DNA of 64,000 bases from Ailanthus altissimus (lineage: Eukaryota; Streptophyta; Magnoliopsida; Sapindales; Simaroubaceae). The stretch is from positions 2,914,001 through 2,978,000 of the forward strand of contig OX327702.1 of assembly GCA_946807835.1 (NCBI GenBank), given 5' to 3'. A model generated the notes under the pieces. It did no database searches. It worked only from the letters and a program-made list of their open reading frames with translations, and was not told the DNA's origin. Numbering within the stretch: the first letter of the stretch is position 1; every line of letters begins with the position of its first letter. Shown piece by piece: positions 37,840 through 51,372 of this stretch. The position numbers and the translations under genes were made by a program.

Positions 37840-37930
37840 AAACAAACGTTAAAAAGCTGAGTTTCGACAAGATGTTTAAACAAAATTGAGAATAAGTAAA
37901 TTAGATAAAGAGGGAAAGGGAACTCACTGG
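37840..37930 (-). other. Probable 5'-leader intron of EBP1
   Basis: The minus strand reads CACCCCCAgtgagt near 37926 and tttgcagAGTATCG near 37835, consistent with a leader intron of roughly 90 bases. The spliced leader would contain no upstream ATG. Inferred from splice signals only. Confidence 0.5.
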
Positions 37931-37958
37931 GGGTGATAAAACTTGACGGCGGTGGAGC

Positions 37959-38124
37959 TAGGGTTTTGCAGAGATATAACAATATAATTAACAAATAAAT
38001 AAATAAAAGAGAGAAGTAAGAAACGATGAAGTGGTGGCTCACAATGGAGAGTGCTCGCTAGGGTTCGCTTTCTTACGACAGCGTTTCTTATATAGGAATT
38101 TTCTACATACTCCAGCTAGGGTTT
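37959..38124 (-). promoter_or_regulatory. EBP1 promoter and leader: TATA box and three telo-box-like motifs
   Basis: On the minus strand TATATAAG lies at 38087-38094. AAACCCTA (telo-box) occurs at 37959-37966 and 38117-38124, and GAACCCTA at 38059-38066, so motifs flank the TATA box on both sides. Telo-boxes are known to be enriched in promoters of plant ribosomal-protein and ribosome-biogenesis genes, which fits EBP1. A TGGGCT word (site-II-like) is at 38390-38395. Confidence 0.65.
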
Positions 38125-38579
38125 TGTATTTTTTAATTTTTTTTTCTGTTGGCTGTTATTTTTTAATTGAATTGTTTTTTTATTTTTTTCGGTTTGGTTT
38201 TCAGTTTCTGACTTTCTACTCGGTCCACCGTGACTAAAAGTAAAAGCTTCGGTAAGGCGATTGACACAGTGCTGCGGTCAGTTAGTTTACAAGGACTTGT
38301 TTGGTCTTCCAAAGAAAAAGAAAAGTGCTTTTCAATGCCAAAACCCAAAGCTTTCGCTCTACCATTTCACATCAATTTTTTTTTTTTTTTGGGCTAAAGA
38401 AGAAGTTCGTATTTACTTTATTCGAAAAGAAAGCAGAAGGTAGTGCAAAATTGAAAATAATATGTAATTAATTTTCATAAATTACTTTTAGTTCATAAAA
38501 TTTGATTGTAATGTCGAATTTACAACTATATCCTTGTAAAATTGTAAGAATGTATGCGTAATTAGTGACATAAAATAAA

Positions 38580-38783
38580 ATTTTTGAAATACTGAAAAGT
38601 AAATTTACACCATTTTTAATTAAAATAAAAACAAATAAAGACAACATCTCGATCTTATATAATAGTACAAATCTTCACATTTGTATTATATTCATAAATG
38701 AGTAATGTTATTGTTAATCATTTAAAAAAATATATTATTATAAAATTAATACAAAATTTGTAATTAACGGATATGATATTTAC
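38580..38783. repeat. Direct repeat flanking the MULE, left copy
   Basis: About 200 bases matching 51373-52255 in the same orientation; shared words include TTTTTGAAATA, ATAAAGACAACA, CAAATCTT, TTTGTATTATATT, GAGTAATGTT, AATTAATCAT/GTTAATCAT and TTTGTAATTAACG. It abuts the left end of the Mutator-like element. It is a decayed duplicate of unknown origin. Confidence 0.6.
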
Positions 38784-39382
38784 CTATTTAGTTCTTATTT
38801 TTTAATAATAACTTACTGTTGGAAATATTATGCTAAATAGTAACTTTTTTTTTACTGCTTTACTATAATGTCCTTGATATAATAAATAACGGATGTTTGT
38901 TTCCATGTGAGGAGAGATAAATATTTTCAAATAAAAAATATATTGTGCTTTTACTTAAATATCTTGTGAAATGTCATTGTTAAAGACAAATTTATATATT
39001 GTCTTATGATTTTAAATTCAAAATGTGACTTTTTGATCTATAACTGTCAAAAAATAAAGCTACATAATAAGCTGTCAAAGATGAATCCAACTAAAATTCA
39101 TTGTTGTCTTAGCATATTCCAACAAACATATCAACATCTCAACCGTTCATACAATTCAACCATTGAACAATTGATTGCAAAAAAATATTTAACAATTCAA
39201 CAAACAAACATCTCAACCATCAAACAACCTGCAATAAGCAAGAAATAACAATAACACAACAAGATAACAATAACACAACAAGCTACCACTAGTGGCAATA
39301 AGATCACAGCAGCAATTGACAAATGTATACTATGGCATCAAATGAAAGGGTTTCCATGCACATAGATGGATGAATAATTAAG

Positions 39383-39508
39383 TTTAAAAATAGGAAATGT
39401 AGTTGTGGAGAAAAGGCTGCAGTAGGAATTTATGAAACATACCAGAATCATAACAAACTAGATTTCTTTTGTAGGCAGGAGCTTACTTGTAGCTATTATG
39501 CACTATGA
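39383..39508 (+). pseudogene. GRF-type zinc finger remnant
   Basis: Reads KCSCGEKAAVGIYETY and onward to FFCRQELTCSYY before a stop, matching the spacing of GRF zinc fingers (C-x-C-G, then C and C about 25-30 residues later). In plants such short proteins are often encoded beside or inside transposons. No intact start or longer frame is seen; the upstream frame has a stop within four codons. It faces the MULE transposase on the opposite strand. Confidence 0.55.
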
Positions 39509-40489
39509 AATTCATATAAGGAGGAGAATGACAACATAGATGTGATGATGAAGGTTAATGGAGTTATAATGAAGTTTAGGAATATCCTTTGTTATTATAG
39601 TGGGACAATTGGTATTAAGATTTCAAAATCAATCTTAAATTCACGTAAACTTTATTTTTTATGCAACCAAAAACCATGATGCTAATATTTCATGTTTAAA
39701 ACCCTATAAAAAAAAGAGTTCAACATACTACATAAAAATATCCAACTCTAGTATGAATTTATATAAAGGGAAATGAGGCAGCCTCTCTTTTAGATCAAAC
39801 ACTAGTATATCATAAGAGCGTAGAAGTGAAAGTTATGTCTATAATGCTATGTTGGGAAGATAGAGAACATGTTAATGTCCATAAAGAATATGTTAAGGAT
39901 TGGGCTAATATTGTTGTGTATCTTCATAATTGTAGTTTTGTTAAAATGATATTCAATTTATAGTATTTGTATGTAAGTTGATAAACAAAATCACAAATCA
40001 ACACTTGTATTTTGCAAAAAATTGTTATATTATAAGTAAATAATGTAAGGTATGGCACAAAAAATACAACCATTGCAAATCTAAAAAGAAGTAACATTGG
40101 TTGGATCCTAAGTCATGGGACCAAAATAATAAGCCCTACCCATCTTCTATTTACAAAACTCAAAAACACAAATAATTTGTATATGTAAAATCAAAAGTAT
40201 ATAACTTATATGTATTGATAGCATCTTCATTTCTTCTATTTATAAAATGTTGTATGTAATTGGTTGTATGGTTTCATTATAGCTGCAAAAAAAAAAGAAA
40301 AAAAAAATATGTTGGTTAAAACCAAAAATTTATATACTTCTAGAAGGTAATGAGAGAGAGAGTTTAAAATGGCACATACCTTACTTTATTTATCATTGGG
40401 ATATGCAAACAAAGGCTGGCTAGTAGCAACCTTTAATGTATAATGTTGTCTTTTGTCTTTTTGCAATATGGTAAGAACTTAAACCTTTA

Positions 40490-42794
40490 TGTTAATATAT
40501 TTTTGAGTATATGCATATAATTGTGTACATGTTAAAAAATTTAAATATATATCTCAATATATATGATTTGCAGCGGAATTAAACATATAGGTAACATGTA
40601 TACATACAAACTGAATTATAAATAAGTCAAGATTGAAAAAACATACATTTCATGAACTTCGGTGAAGATTTCAAATATGAGAATTCACCTTGAAGTTTAC
40701 TCTTGAACAATTTTAGTTCACAACAATTAGGTGGGATCGTGGAGTTAGAACAGTAACTTTGATTAATTTTCAACAGCATGTGTTTAAACTCTTTCAACAT
40801 ATTCATATTTATTTTCAAAAAAATAGATTACTTATGTAACTCTTGCATAGCACATTTGAAACTATTTTTTTTATTAAAGCACGTTTTTATCTAACTATTG
40901 TCTAAAAATAATTTTTGTTTCTGAATTTTCTTGCTTTCTTTTAGTATGGCCGGATAATAGAAATGGAAAGAGAATTAAATTCTTCAATCCATTCCCTTAA
41001 TGATTCAAGCAATTGCTCCATCTCTTTCAAAGTGCTTCCTCCACCTTCTTACTAGTTTATTTAATGTGGCCACCATTTATTTTCTTTTTGTTATTGTTGA
41101 TCCCAATTATTTCTCCAAATAAATGGCCAACAATATATATATATATATACATATATATTAGCACAATAAAAACAAAAGAGATATTTTTCATTTTTTTATA
41201 TTGTGCTAGTGTAAATTAATTGTACAATTATAAAATTAAAACATTTTTAATTTTATAAGTTTTGTAATTTTTTTATTATTTCAATGATAATTTACCTTCC
41301 ATAATGTCATGTTATTATGAATAGACCGCAGTAATAATTGTTTGTACTCCATTAATATTTATAATAACAATTATTATTCATTATGTTAAATTAATTATTC
41401 AAAGTAATTTCAAATAATTATTTTACCTTACTTATTTTTATTAGTAAGGTTAATAAGTCAATTTAAGGTAAAAATAATTTATGGACCAATTTGTGCCACT
41501 TGTCAACATCTTATTAATTAACAACCCTTGTTAACTAATTAAGTTATATACTTAACAATTAAATCTTGACAAATACACATCCTAATGGATCCTGAGATAA
41601 TTATTTGATTTTACAGGAATTTACTAGATCTAATTATTCAATTCTGTCCGCTACTCTAATGCGCAACAAGTGCACTTCATATTGTGAGACTCTCTAAGTC
41701 CACGTTCGATTCGTTATGTAGAACTCCTTTATACATCTGTTAATGATATCCTACACACATATTACGAATATTATAAAGCAGCGCGTTAAACTATACAAGT
41801 TGAAGTTATAGCATATACGTATAATCCCTTAATCATTACCATTAAATCTTTATTTGTCTAACCGTGAACTTATCTCTAGATTTGTATTTTCATAAACAAT
41901 ATTTGCAAATACTTTTACAATATTGTTTAACCCTACTGAAACTATTTTCTGAGGTTAATACTTGTGGCCACGAGATTTTTTGAAATAAAATCTCAGAGCA
42001 TCAGGATATATAACTCACTCATATGAGCTGACGGATCCCATATCTACGTACACGGGACTTCATAAGCAACGGACCATACTTAGCGACACCCAACGGTCAT
42101 ACTATGAAAGGTTTCTGAATTATGTGGCACCAAAGTATAATGAATCACTGAGAAGTCCACCGTGGCGCTCGAGTCAAAAGACCATGAATACTACTCAACT
42201 CGAGAAGACCTTATATTGATGGCTTTATGAGATGTCTATTAGAGGTCCTTATGAATCTGTTCAATACCAGTCCTCGCTGAATACTTGTATCTCTATACGA
42301 GCTTCCACTAAACTCATGGTTTACTAAGACTAACCATTTAGACTATACAAATATAGACATACATTAATTTATATTGTTAGGTTTCAACAATAGACTCGCA
42401 TCGATGAAATTAGATTAGGAACATAGTATTTTAGAATATACTTGCATAATGACATTTCTTAGCACCATCTATAATTCTCTGCAACTACGTCATTATTAAT
42501 ATATTCTCAGGTCTTTGTTCTATTTTAGACAGGACTCTAACTCCTTAGATTTCGCTAACTCTTATAACATGTTAACTCTTAGTACTGCTAACTCTTAACA
42601 CTTATAACTTTTAGTGTTGCTAATTTATAACACCAATCTAAACTCCTTCAGATTATATAATGTCTGAAACGTTACAAATATTTTATCATTTAATAATTAA
42701 TAATATTAACGATTTTATTAGAAATGATAATTGTATAATATTATAAGTAAATATTTATACATAATGGGATGACACATAAGCACAAATCCCAACA
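40490..42794 (-). mobile_element. Solo LTR, family 1 copy A, with perfect target duplication
   Basis: 2305 bases running TGTTAATATATTTT to CAAATCCCAACA on the plus strand (minus sense TGTTGGGATTTGTG to AATATATTAACA). It is flanked on both sides by CTTTA (40485-40489 and 42795-42799). Homologous over its length to 47886-50058 and 57043-59286, for example at CTCCAGTGCACAACGA-like and GAGCTGA.GGATCCCATATC-like segments. No internal retrotransposon genes, hence a solo LTR. The 63- and 68-residue frames inside are not genes. Confidence 0.85.
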
Positions 42795-44988
42795 CTTTAT
42801 TCATTGGTTGCCTAAGCCTTCTTCTTTAACATGACTTTTTGATGGTTGTTATTAGAGTTAGCTAGAAAATATTTTGTTGTCCATTATTATATTCAGTAGC
42901 TGCAATTGAACCTTGAAAAGATTTTAATCATAATATAAATTAATATTAAAACAAAACAAATAATGAAAATAACCTTCAAATTAGGGTTCATTAATTTGAG
43001 TTATTGTCTTTTTAGCCTCATTCATTGGGAATCTTCTCTTATTGTGGCCCATTGCTTTACACTTTCCACACTTGAATGTGAATCTCCTTCTTCAACTAGT
43101 AGTAGCATTTGAAGCTTCATTTGGCTATCTTTTTCTTCTAATTTTAAGTCCGCATGGTAGTATATGCTTCATAGTAGATAATAGCTTAGGCCTATCAAGT
43201 TGGTACACCTTCCCTTATTTGAAATAGGAGTCAAAGTAGTAAAATATATGTGTAGACATGCCTCTCTAGTTAAGCACTTATCAACATAATTAGTAGGTTC
43301 ACCATGTCCTTAGATTATACAAGCTAAAGTATGCTTGCATAATCCCATACAATTATAGTACATCTTTTATAAATCAACCACATAATTTCTTTCATTCTCA
43401 AACATAAAGTCAACCACGTCAAATTGAGTTATGCTTACTTTGACTGCCATTAGATATCTAGATTGTTTTTCAAATTTTACCAATTTATTTCAAACCCATA
43501 GAGACACTTTTGAATTCAATGCCTCAGCTTTCTATTTTCTTCTAATCATTTTTTTCTTCATGATTTTCATCATAATGAACTTCAACAACTCTATAATTGG
43601 TTGCTTCCTACTATCATTAAGGAAGGAATTCCAAGACTCTAACATGTTATTTGTAATATTGTCAAATTCATAAAAAAGGATAAAAAAAAATAATGGTTGA
43701 CCTATGTATTGGGGTCACTATCCATTAACCACTTATGTTCTTCATTACTTTCTGCCTTTATACATTCATGGTAAACTCAAAATCAATCTTGTTGGTAACT
43801 CTGGCAGCCTTTCAAAAGTACTCATTCAATAAGTCACTGAAGTGATGTCTTTTAAAATTGGCATACGTATACCTGCAAGAATACCTCACTGTGGCATTGA
43901 GCCTTAACTCATCTATAGTAGACATTATGCATTTTGCCTATCTAACAACCGTGTCACTATCATGTCATTGATGATGCTCGTGTGTTCAATTAAAAACTAT
44001 AAAAACCAATACCAACTATCCTTGATTTGCTGCTCACAAATACATATAGCCAAAGGGAATATGCCATTGTTTGCAATCAATGGAAAAGACAAACAATAAG
44101 ATCCCTCCAAATGGACCTTTAAGGTGGCAACTATATGGGTATATTATTCATTTACAACCCTTTACAAACCCCTTTTTATTGAGCTTTTAAAGCTAAAAAA
44201 TGCCCTTTTAAAGTGAGAACCCTAATTTCTTCCTATCTCCTTATGAAGCTTATATGTTGCACTATTGTTTCTCATCAATAAAACATTAGTATAAGTTGGA
44301 AGAAAAGCATAAGCTTTGGAAAATTCTATTTCTAATAGCTTTAGTACATTTTTTTTGGCCCTATATAACTTTCTCCTACTTTTATTAGTATCAAAACTCT
44401 CATGTAACTCAATAATCATAATAGAGGCTTCTAAAAGAGGATTATTTTTAATATTGTGATATAGTTTCTATGCCACCCAATAACTGTTGACTTCAACATT
44501 TTTACTAGTCTTTCAAGCAAGTGTACTCTCCACCTTTTAGTGACTTGACCATGAAATCAATTTAATCAACCATCATAGATGTGTAAATTCACTACTTATA
44601 ATCAGGTGAAGCACATTTGGTAGTCACTCTTACCTTATCATTTTTTATCCTCTATAACAGAACTCCCTTTTGGTGTATATAATCATTCAAAGCATTTCGA
44701 AAGTCAGCGACATTTCTAGAGATCTGTTCAACTTTAAAATTGACCTCCTCATCTCCAACTCTCTTGTACTATTTTCTTCTTATTTCTCTTACCATTTCAT
44801 CTACCACGGTGTCTTACGATGTTCATTATCAGGACCTACAGCCTCATCTCCACTCTCATAATTAGACAGCCCACTCTCACTATCATCACTACCACTCTTG
44901 GCATTTTCAACATCAACATCATTCTTATTATCTACCCAATCTCAAATATTTTCATTTGTCTAATACATATTGTATTCACTATATATAA

Positions 44989-47839
44989 TGTAGTAACCAG
45001 TATCTACAACTGGTAAGAATAAGTATTTATATATGTATAAATATATGTATTTTATTTGTATGTTGGTGATACTTGAATTATATATTGTTATTAGTAATAT
45101 TTTTATAGGTTAAGGATATACGATTAGTATTGAGTTTATTTGTATGACTTTAGATTTATTTTAGGGACCAAATTGTTATACTTTGAAAGTTTTGGGGGCA
45201 AATTTGTAAATACCAAAAATTAGCCTCTTAGTATAAAAATACACTTTTGAACCCTAATTTACCATTTTTAGGTCGAGCTACCCATTTTAAGAGAGAGAAG
45301 AGAGAAATAGAGGAGAGAGAAAGAGGAGAAGAAGAAGAAAAAGAAGAAGAAATTGGAATTTTGAATTTCAAGAGGTATATCATACGTATTTCTCAATTTA
45401 TTGGTATTAATTAAGTTAATTCCTTTAAGTTTTGATTTCTGAAAATATGTATAATTGAGGATTTGTTGTGTATTTCGTAAGATCATATGAGAATTGATGA
45501 TGATCTATAAGATAGTTTGATAAATCATGATGAATTGTGAAATTTCTGCTGGATAACCTCTTGATCTAGGAATTTTATAAATTTTTGTGATTCGATTCTG
45601 GTTTTGAATTTTGAGTATATGAAATTAGACATGTTAAAGATCATCTGAGACTTTGAATCGATTGAAAATTCTGGAAATTGAATTTATAGTGAATTTACCA
45701 AAATGACCCTGAAATTCTAGAAATTTCCTGTGTAAACAGTATAGTACAGTGAAAAATAATTTTTGTCCTACTGAATGATCTTCAAAAATTATGAATTTGT
45801 GGAATATGATAAGTTTATATGTCTAATATGATATACTCGGAATTGAGAATTTAGATCAATGTGGTTGAAGTGTTATGAATTTCTAAAGTGTATCAGCTCA
45901 TTGCAATATTTGATTAACAGATTTTTAAAGTTATAGAATAAAATAGTTTTAAAATACTTTTGGCAATGATTTGGAAGTGAAATATTTATCATGGACTGAG
46001 ATATGTGTTAATAGTAATTATGTGGTAGTTTTATAATTTTTGAGTTAGTATATGATTTTATAAAATTGGGAGATTGAATACTGTTCAGTAAGTATCTTGA
46101 TCCTGTCAGGTTTGTAGTTTGGATTCGATGGTGTGTATGGAATGGATTGTGTAGGAAATTTGATATAATATTCATATATAAGAAGGATATATGAGTCAAG
46201 AATGGTATATTCTGATTTTGGAGTAATTGGACATCATTTGATGTATTAGAAATTTTTGTTAAGTGTAAGTGGTCAGAATGACAGGTTTTGAGAAACCAAA
46301 TATTTAGACCAATTTGATGTGATAAATGCATTGTGTATAATTTTGTAAGCTATTTAAAGTATTTTGTGTGAATTGTGAGGCTTATGAAAGGATTAATCTC
46401 CATTGATAGGTTAAGGAGATTTAAGCCTTGTAGCTGAAAGTGTTAAGAGGTAAGTATACTAGACTTTTTACTGAAATCACAATAAACATAGTAATTGTTT
46501 TGTATGATTTTGCAAATGGGGTTAAGAATATGTTTATGTTATGTCAAAGTATATTTTGATATGAAATGTGAATATATGTTTCTGAATGTGAGCATTGACA
46601 TTGAGCATGGACATACATGTGTTTTTGTAAGTGAGCTTTCAAAATAAGATGTGTTTAATAAAGAAAGCTTTTGAAGTGTAATATGTCCATGAGAAATATT
46701 TTGTATTTTGAGGGTACTTGAACTCACTGTTAACTTAGTAGGCATTTTATGTGATTTGTGAAGCCTTTATGTGTGGCCTTTCCTTTGGGATTGGTATATG
46801 TTATGTGTTCCGTATGTAGGGAGGATCCTATTGGTACCTAAAGGAAGAGTGAGTCATCACATTCGTGTGGTGGCGTATTGGTGCATGTGAGAGGACTCAC
46901 CGATGATCAGGGTGAGGGTTTGGCTTTTACCTTCGGGCATAAGCATTATATATGTGTTATTCAAGACCTCACTTGTACTATTCCTCTCATACGGTATGTC
47001 ACCTACGAGTGACATTTGGCTCATTATGTGATATGTGATATGTAAGTCCTACTAAGTAGTAGTTGAGTGATGGTATTCCTATTATGTGTTTTGAAAGAAT
47101 GTGTAAGCGCTTACATGATATGTGATTTGATAAGATTATGATTTTGAATTGATCACAGCATATCATACATATGCATTGTGTACATATATGTATTTGTATT
47201 TGAGATATGAAAAACTAGTATGCTTACTGAGTTTTATACTCATTATAGTTTATGGTGATTTCAGGTAAATAAGGTGCATGTGTGCTTAGCGGATTTGGCA
47301 AGGCTTCTGCTGTTTCTTGGGTTCCCTAAGTTGCTAGGTTACCGAGTGTTTCATTTGGGGACACGTGGGATATGATATTTGATTTGTCCCTATTGAATAA
47401 ATACTTATGTATTATTTCATTGTGTGTGGATTGGATTTGGTTTAAGTTTTATAAAGTGTGGTTATTGGATGATTTTAAGTAAGAATTTGCAATGGATATA
47501 TTCTGGGCTCCCGGTAACAAAGTTGCTACTGGTGACGTAGTAGAGTGTTAATCTCTGAGAAAACTCTGCGTATCTCCGGTTTAATAATTGTCCCAGTCAT
47601 AATTCAATTGCTATAATTCTGAAAGAAATTGAAATGAATGTTTAAATATTATCAAGAGAAGTTTATATTTATATGTTAGGTTATGGTGGATTTTAGTGTT
47701 GAACTTACTAGCAACTTGCTAAGGATTCCTGTGTTGAATGAAAGTTGAAAATTTTGTGTAATATTATTTATGAGTGCACATGCAGTGAATGAATGTAAGT
47801 GATGTCGTGTGTCGGATCTTTTGGGTCTGGGGCGTGACA
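44989..47839 (+). mobile_element. Solo LTR, Ty3/gypsy-like, with perfect target duplication
   Basis: 2851 bases from TGTAGTAACCAG to GGTCTGGGGCGTGACA. Flanked by TATAA on both sides (44984-44988 and 47840-47844). A TATAAAAAT box lies at 45232-45240, followed by a purine-rich stretch, as in an LTR promoter and R region. The GGGGCGTGACA end is common among plant Ty3/gypsy LTRs, which is my basis for the class. There are no gag-pol remnants, so it is a solo LTR. It sits inside the MULE transposase pseudogene. Frames on either strand (for example 46008-46331) are not genes. Confidence 0.88.
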
Positions 47840-47885
47840 TATAAAATCTTCTTCCTTTGATTATTCATCATTTGTAGTAGGTTAT

Positions 47886-50058
47886 TGTTGTCGGGGATCT
47901 AATATATATGAGTGTATGCATGTGTAATTGTGTCTATTGTCTAAATACGTATCAAATCCATATTTTACGCGGCGAAAGCGTTAAACATGCAATAAACACA
48001 ATAAATAAAATATATTAATCGCATTAATATATTAGTAGGGTAGAGAACTCACCTCAACATATAACGTTATACACATATTTCCTCGGAGTTAGCATGGAGA
48101 CCAACTCGTGGCCAGTTCTCGTTACCAACACGGTGAGTTTGGTAAGCTAAAACAAGCAGCCTCATACTCAGCTTGAGATTAACTCTTAATCCCCAAAATG
48201 ATCAGGTATGTGTTTTTTTCCTTTCCTCTAAAATGATAAAAAAATAAAGATTGAAGCAATTCCCAATTGCTTCTCAGGGCACCATTAAGAAAAATAAAAT
48301 AATTTTATTTTTCTTTCTTCTTCTTTCTCCCTTCTTCGGTGCCATGCCATTTCTTTCTTCATTATTTTTCCAAGCGCCTAATGGAAGAAAATGAATCAAA
48401 TTCATTTCTCTCTTTCATTTTTCATTTCCCGTATACACATATTTAACCTTATTAATTTCACACACATCTCACTTTTATATATATATATATAATATAATAA
48501 TAATAATAATATATAATATAATATTATTAATGGATGCTAACTATGTGGCACCATTTTATAAAATAATATTATATATAATATAATAATATATAATAAATAA
48601 ATATTTTGATTATTTAATAATTAAATAACTAAAATATGAAATAATTATTTTGTCCCTCCTGAATAGTTACAAAGTATATCCTTTAGTGGGTCCCACCAAA
48701 CTCGCACATAGGTAAACTCAACTGAGGGTCCACAATACACCACGTGTTATTATACAATTATTAAATAACAATTATTAACTAATTATTATATTTAACACTT
48801 AAATACAGATACGCATGCATTCTTGTGATAGTGCTGAATATTGCTGGATTAAACAATTAAATATGGCACGCTACTCCAGTGCACAACGAATACACTCCAT
48901 ATCGTAGGACTCTCTAAGTTCACGCCCGATTCGTCAAATGGAACTATTCTATGAGTCTGTGAACATTGCCCCACGTATATGTCACGAATATACAAATCAA
49001 CGTGTTGAACCATACAAGTTGAGGTTAAAATGCATATGCATAGTCATTCCATCATGATATCCTGAATGAGCGGGGATATAGATTATCATCATCAAATCCC
49101 CTAATGTCCATCCATATCTTATCTCCAAACTTGTATCTCACTAAAAATATATGCACAAACTCATTTGCCATATTGTTCTATCTTGGTGGAACTCTTTCCC
49201 GGGATTGATGCTTGTGGCCACAAGACTTTTTGAGATACAGTCTCGAAGCATCTAGATATCGAACTCTCTATACGAGCTGATAGATCACATATCTGTACAC
49301 GCTGGACTCCATAAGCATCAGACCATACCTAATGACACCCAGCGGTTATACTATAAAAGGTTTGTGACATGCGTGGAACCAAAGCACAATAGATCACTTA
49401 CAAGCTCATCGTGGCACTCAGGTCAAAGGACCATGTATACTACTCAACTCGAGAGGACCATTCATTGTCGGCTTATATAGGATGTCTATCGGAGGCTCTC
49501 ATGAGTCTATCCCATATCCAGTCCTAACTGGATACCCATGTGTCAATACGAGCTCCAAGCTTATGGTCGGCTAGGAACGATCATCTATACCCTATAGGTA
49601 CGACATATGTTGATCTATATTTAAGGTATCCACTGACAGACTCGTATCGGTAGAAATAAATTAGAGACAATTATTCGAGAACATACTTGCATAACTAGCA
49701 TTTTCTAACACCCAATTGTAACTCTTACAACTTTTGTAACTATACAGTTACTAGTATATTCCCATGTCTATATCCCATTACAGGTAAGGTACCAACTTTT
49801 GGATCTGCTGAGTATTATAATCAGTTAACACTTAACTGTGCTAACGTTTAGAATTTATATTTCTCAGCATGACTAACCATGAGCCCTTATCTAAGCTCCT
49901 TTAGATCTGATCCGAACTCACACAGGTCTACAATGTCTGTAATGTTACATTACATAATAACATATATATGAGTATTAGTGATTTAATGGGTTGTACAATT
50001 ATATAAACACACAAATATATGTACATTCGGAGATGACACGTAAGCACCGACCTTAGCA
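47886..50058 (-). mobile_element. Solo LTR, family 1 copy B
   Basis: 2173 bases from TGTTGTCGGGGATC to CCGACCTTAGCA on the plus strand. Flanks are GTTAT (47881-47885) and ATTAT (50059-50063), a target duplication with one change. Homologous to copies A and C in the same orientation; a minus-strand TATATATAAAAG near 48472-48483 is the likely LTR TATA box. It lies 46 bases from the gypsy-like LTR, in the same MULE pseudogene. Confidence 0.8.
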
Positions 50059-50063
50059 ATTAT

Positions 50064-50229
50064 TGCATTAATTGTATTTCAGGGTTAACGGTTGAATTAA
50101 GAGTTTCAAGTGTTATTTCGCATAGAGGTGGTTTTGTTTCAGGGTTAGGGGTTGAATTAGAAGTTTAGAGTGCTGTTTTAAATGGAGGTGATTTTTTCTC
50201 AAGGTTAATTTATACATTTGGAGCCTTGT
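50064..50229. repeat. Two tandem copies of a 74-base segment in the MULE
   Basis: TTTCAGGGTTAACGGTTGAA (about 50079) and TTTCAGGGTTAGGGGTTGAA (about 50138) start two similar units ending in GAGGTGGTTTTG and GAGGTGATTTTT. They belong to the MULE sequence resumed after the LTR. Confidence 0.55.
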
Positions 50230-51372
50230 GCTTCAGGGTTGTTCATAACATGTAGTAATGAGTCTATTACCAATAACTTTAACTTAAAATTTATAATCTT
50301 CACCCTTTTTTATAATATCTTTGTAACAAACCTAATTAATTCCACATCATTTTGTAAGAGAATTCTACCACAAGACCGTGGTACTACTCATAATATTAAA
50401 AATTGTTTATTATGGTATCTAAATCTTACAAACTTTATCATCATCACATAATTGATGAAAACACCAAACTTATGCAGTTTAAGTCAACATATCTTGGCTC
50501 TGTATTTTTTTTTACAAAACAACATATTCAACTAATAATATGTCATTTAATGAATTACATTACATAAAAAAAAACCAGTAAGTACAAAAATCTAGTTACA
50601 AACTATGCTCTTTAGCATCTACAAGATGAAACGAAACCTATTCATAAGACTTATTTATAAAACCCAATAAAAAAAACACATTCACAAAACCTACACAAAA
50701 AATACATTCACATAATCCACTTAAATAACACAACCACATAACCTACTAATTGAACACATTAATAGAATATCATCCCCCCTGTTTAAACCTACAAAATTTA
50801 TCCATTAAAATGTTCATGCAATTAAACAAAATTTATCTCTTATTTAACGAATCATTCAATAATGACCATAATACCCCTATAAAAACATCCATATTCCTCC
50901 AATAGCATGTTGTTTGTTATATGCTTATCATATATACCAACAACCTTTCTTCGATTTTGTCTCAATTTCTTCTCACCTTATTTATAATAGTCTTCAAATG
51001 TGTTCCTTGAAATAGTTTGATTCTTGTAATGGTCGATTTCTTTACTAGAATTTTCTTTTAGGTTTAGGTTTTGATATTAGAAATAAGGTTTTTTTTTTTT
51101 ACTTTTTTTTTATCCACCATTTTACTTTTTTTTTTTGGTGGGAATTACTTAATATTTTTCGTTTTATGTAATCAATAAATCTACTTTTGATCTTTTCAAA
51201 TTAACATTATGTCATTTTTAATGCATTTTCAAAAGTATTTTTTTGTCCTCAAAAAGCTATTATTTAACATAATCTTTTTAGCAATAGGGACTAACATAAT
51301 TTTTTTAAAAAAAATAATGACTAAGTTAATATATATCAATAAAATTAAAAATTAAAATAGCATTTTCTATAA

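Larger units (their letters stand above)
42795..50460 (-). pseudogene. MuDR/MULE transposase pseudogene, interrupted by two solo LTRs
   Basis: Minus-strand conserved blocks, in protein order: N-terminal region in about 50460-50230 (LLQNDVELIRFVTKIL); acidic linker about 44930-44820 (SGLSNYESGDEAVGPDN); VEQISRNVADFRNALNDYIH and RIKNDKVRVTTKC (about 44740-44600); KGPFGGILL and FPLAICICEQQIKDSWYWFL (about 44130-43990); YTYANFKRHHFSDLLNEYF (about 43870); NNMLESWNSFLNDSRKQPII (about 43650); a SWIM-like CMGLCKHTLACI (about 43340); and a zinc knuckle CGKCKAMGHNKRRF (about 43075) whose last Cys is Phe. Stops and frameshifts separate nearly every block, so it cannot make transposase. The coding region is split by LTRs at 44989-47839 and 47886-50058. 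Confidence 0.85.
38785..51345 (-). mobile_element. Decayed Mutator-like element (MULE) with three nested solo LTRs
   Basis: Approximate borders come from a diverged inverted match. The left end (TTAGTTCTTATTTTTTAA through TTATGCTAAATAGTAAC, about 38785-38850) pairs with the reverse complement of the right end (TTAGTCATTATTTTTTTTAA through TTATGTTAAATAATAGC, about 51265-51345). Inside are a MULE transposase pseudogene (minus) and a GRF-zinc-finger remnant (plus). Removing the solo LTRs at 40490-42794, 44989-47839 and 47886-50058 leaves about 5.2 kb, a normal size for a MULE. No short target duplication is recognisable. AT repeats near 41137 and 48475 lie in the LTRs. Confidence 0.6.

Noticed and set aside
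44819..45016. 65-residue plus-strand Ile/Thr-rich frame
   Set aside because: Antisense to the acidic linker of the MULE transposase and crosses the LTR border.
46008..46745. Minus-strand frames of 107 and 68 residues
   Set aside because: Lie wholly inside the solo LTR 44989-47839, which is non-coding in this class.
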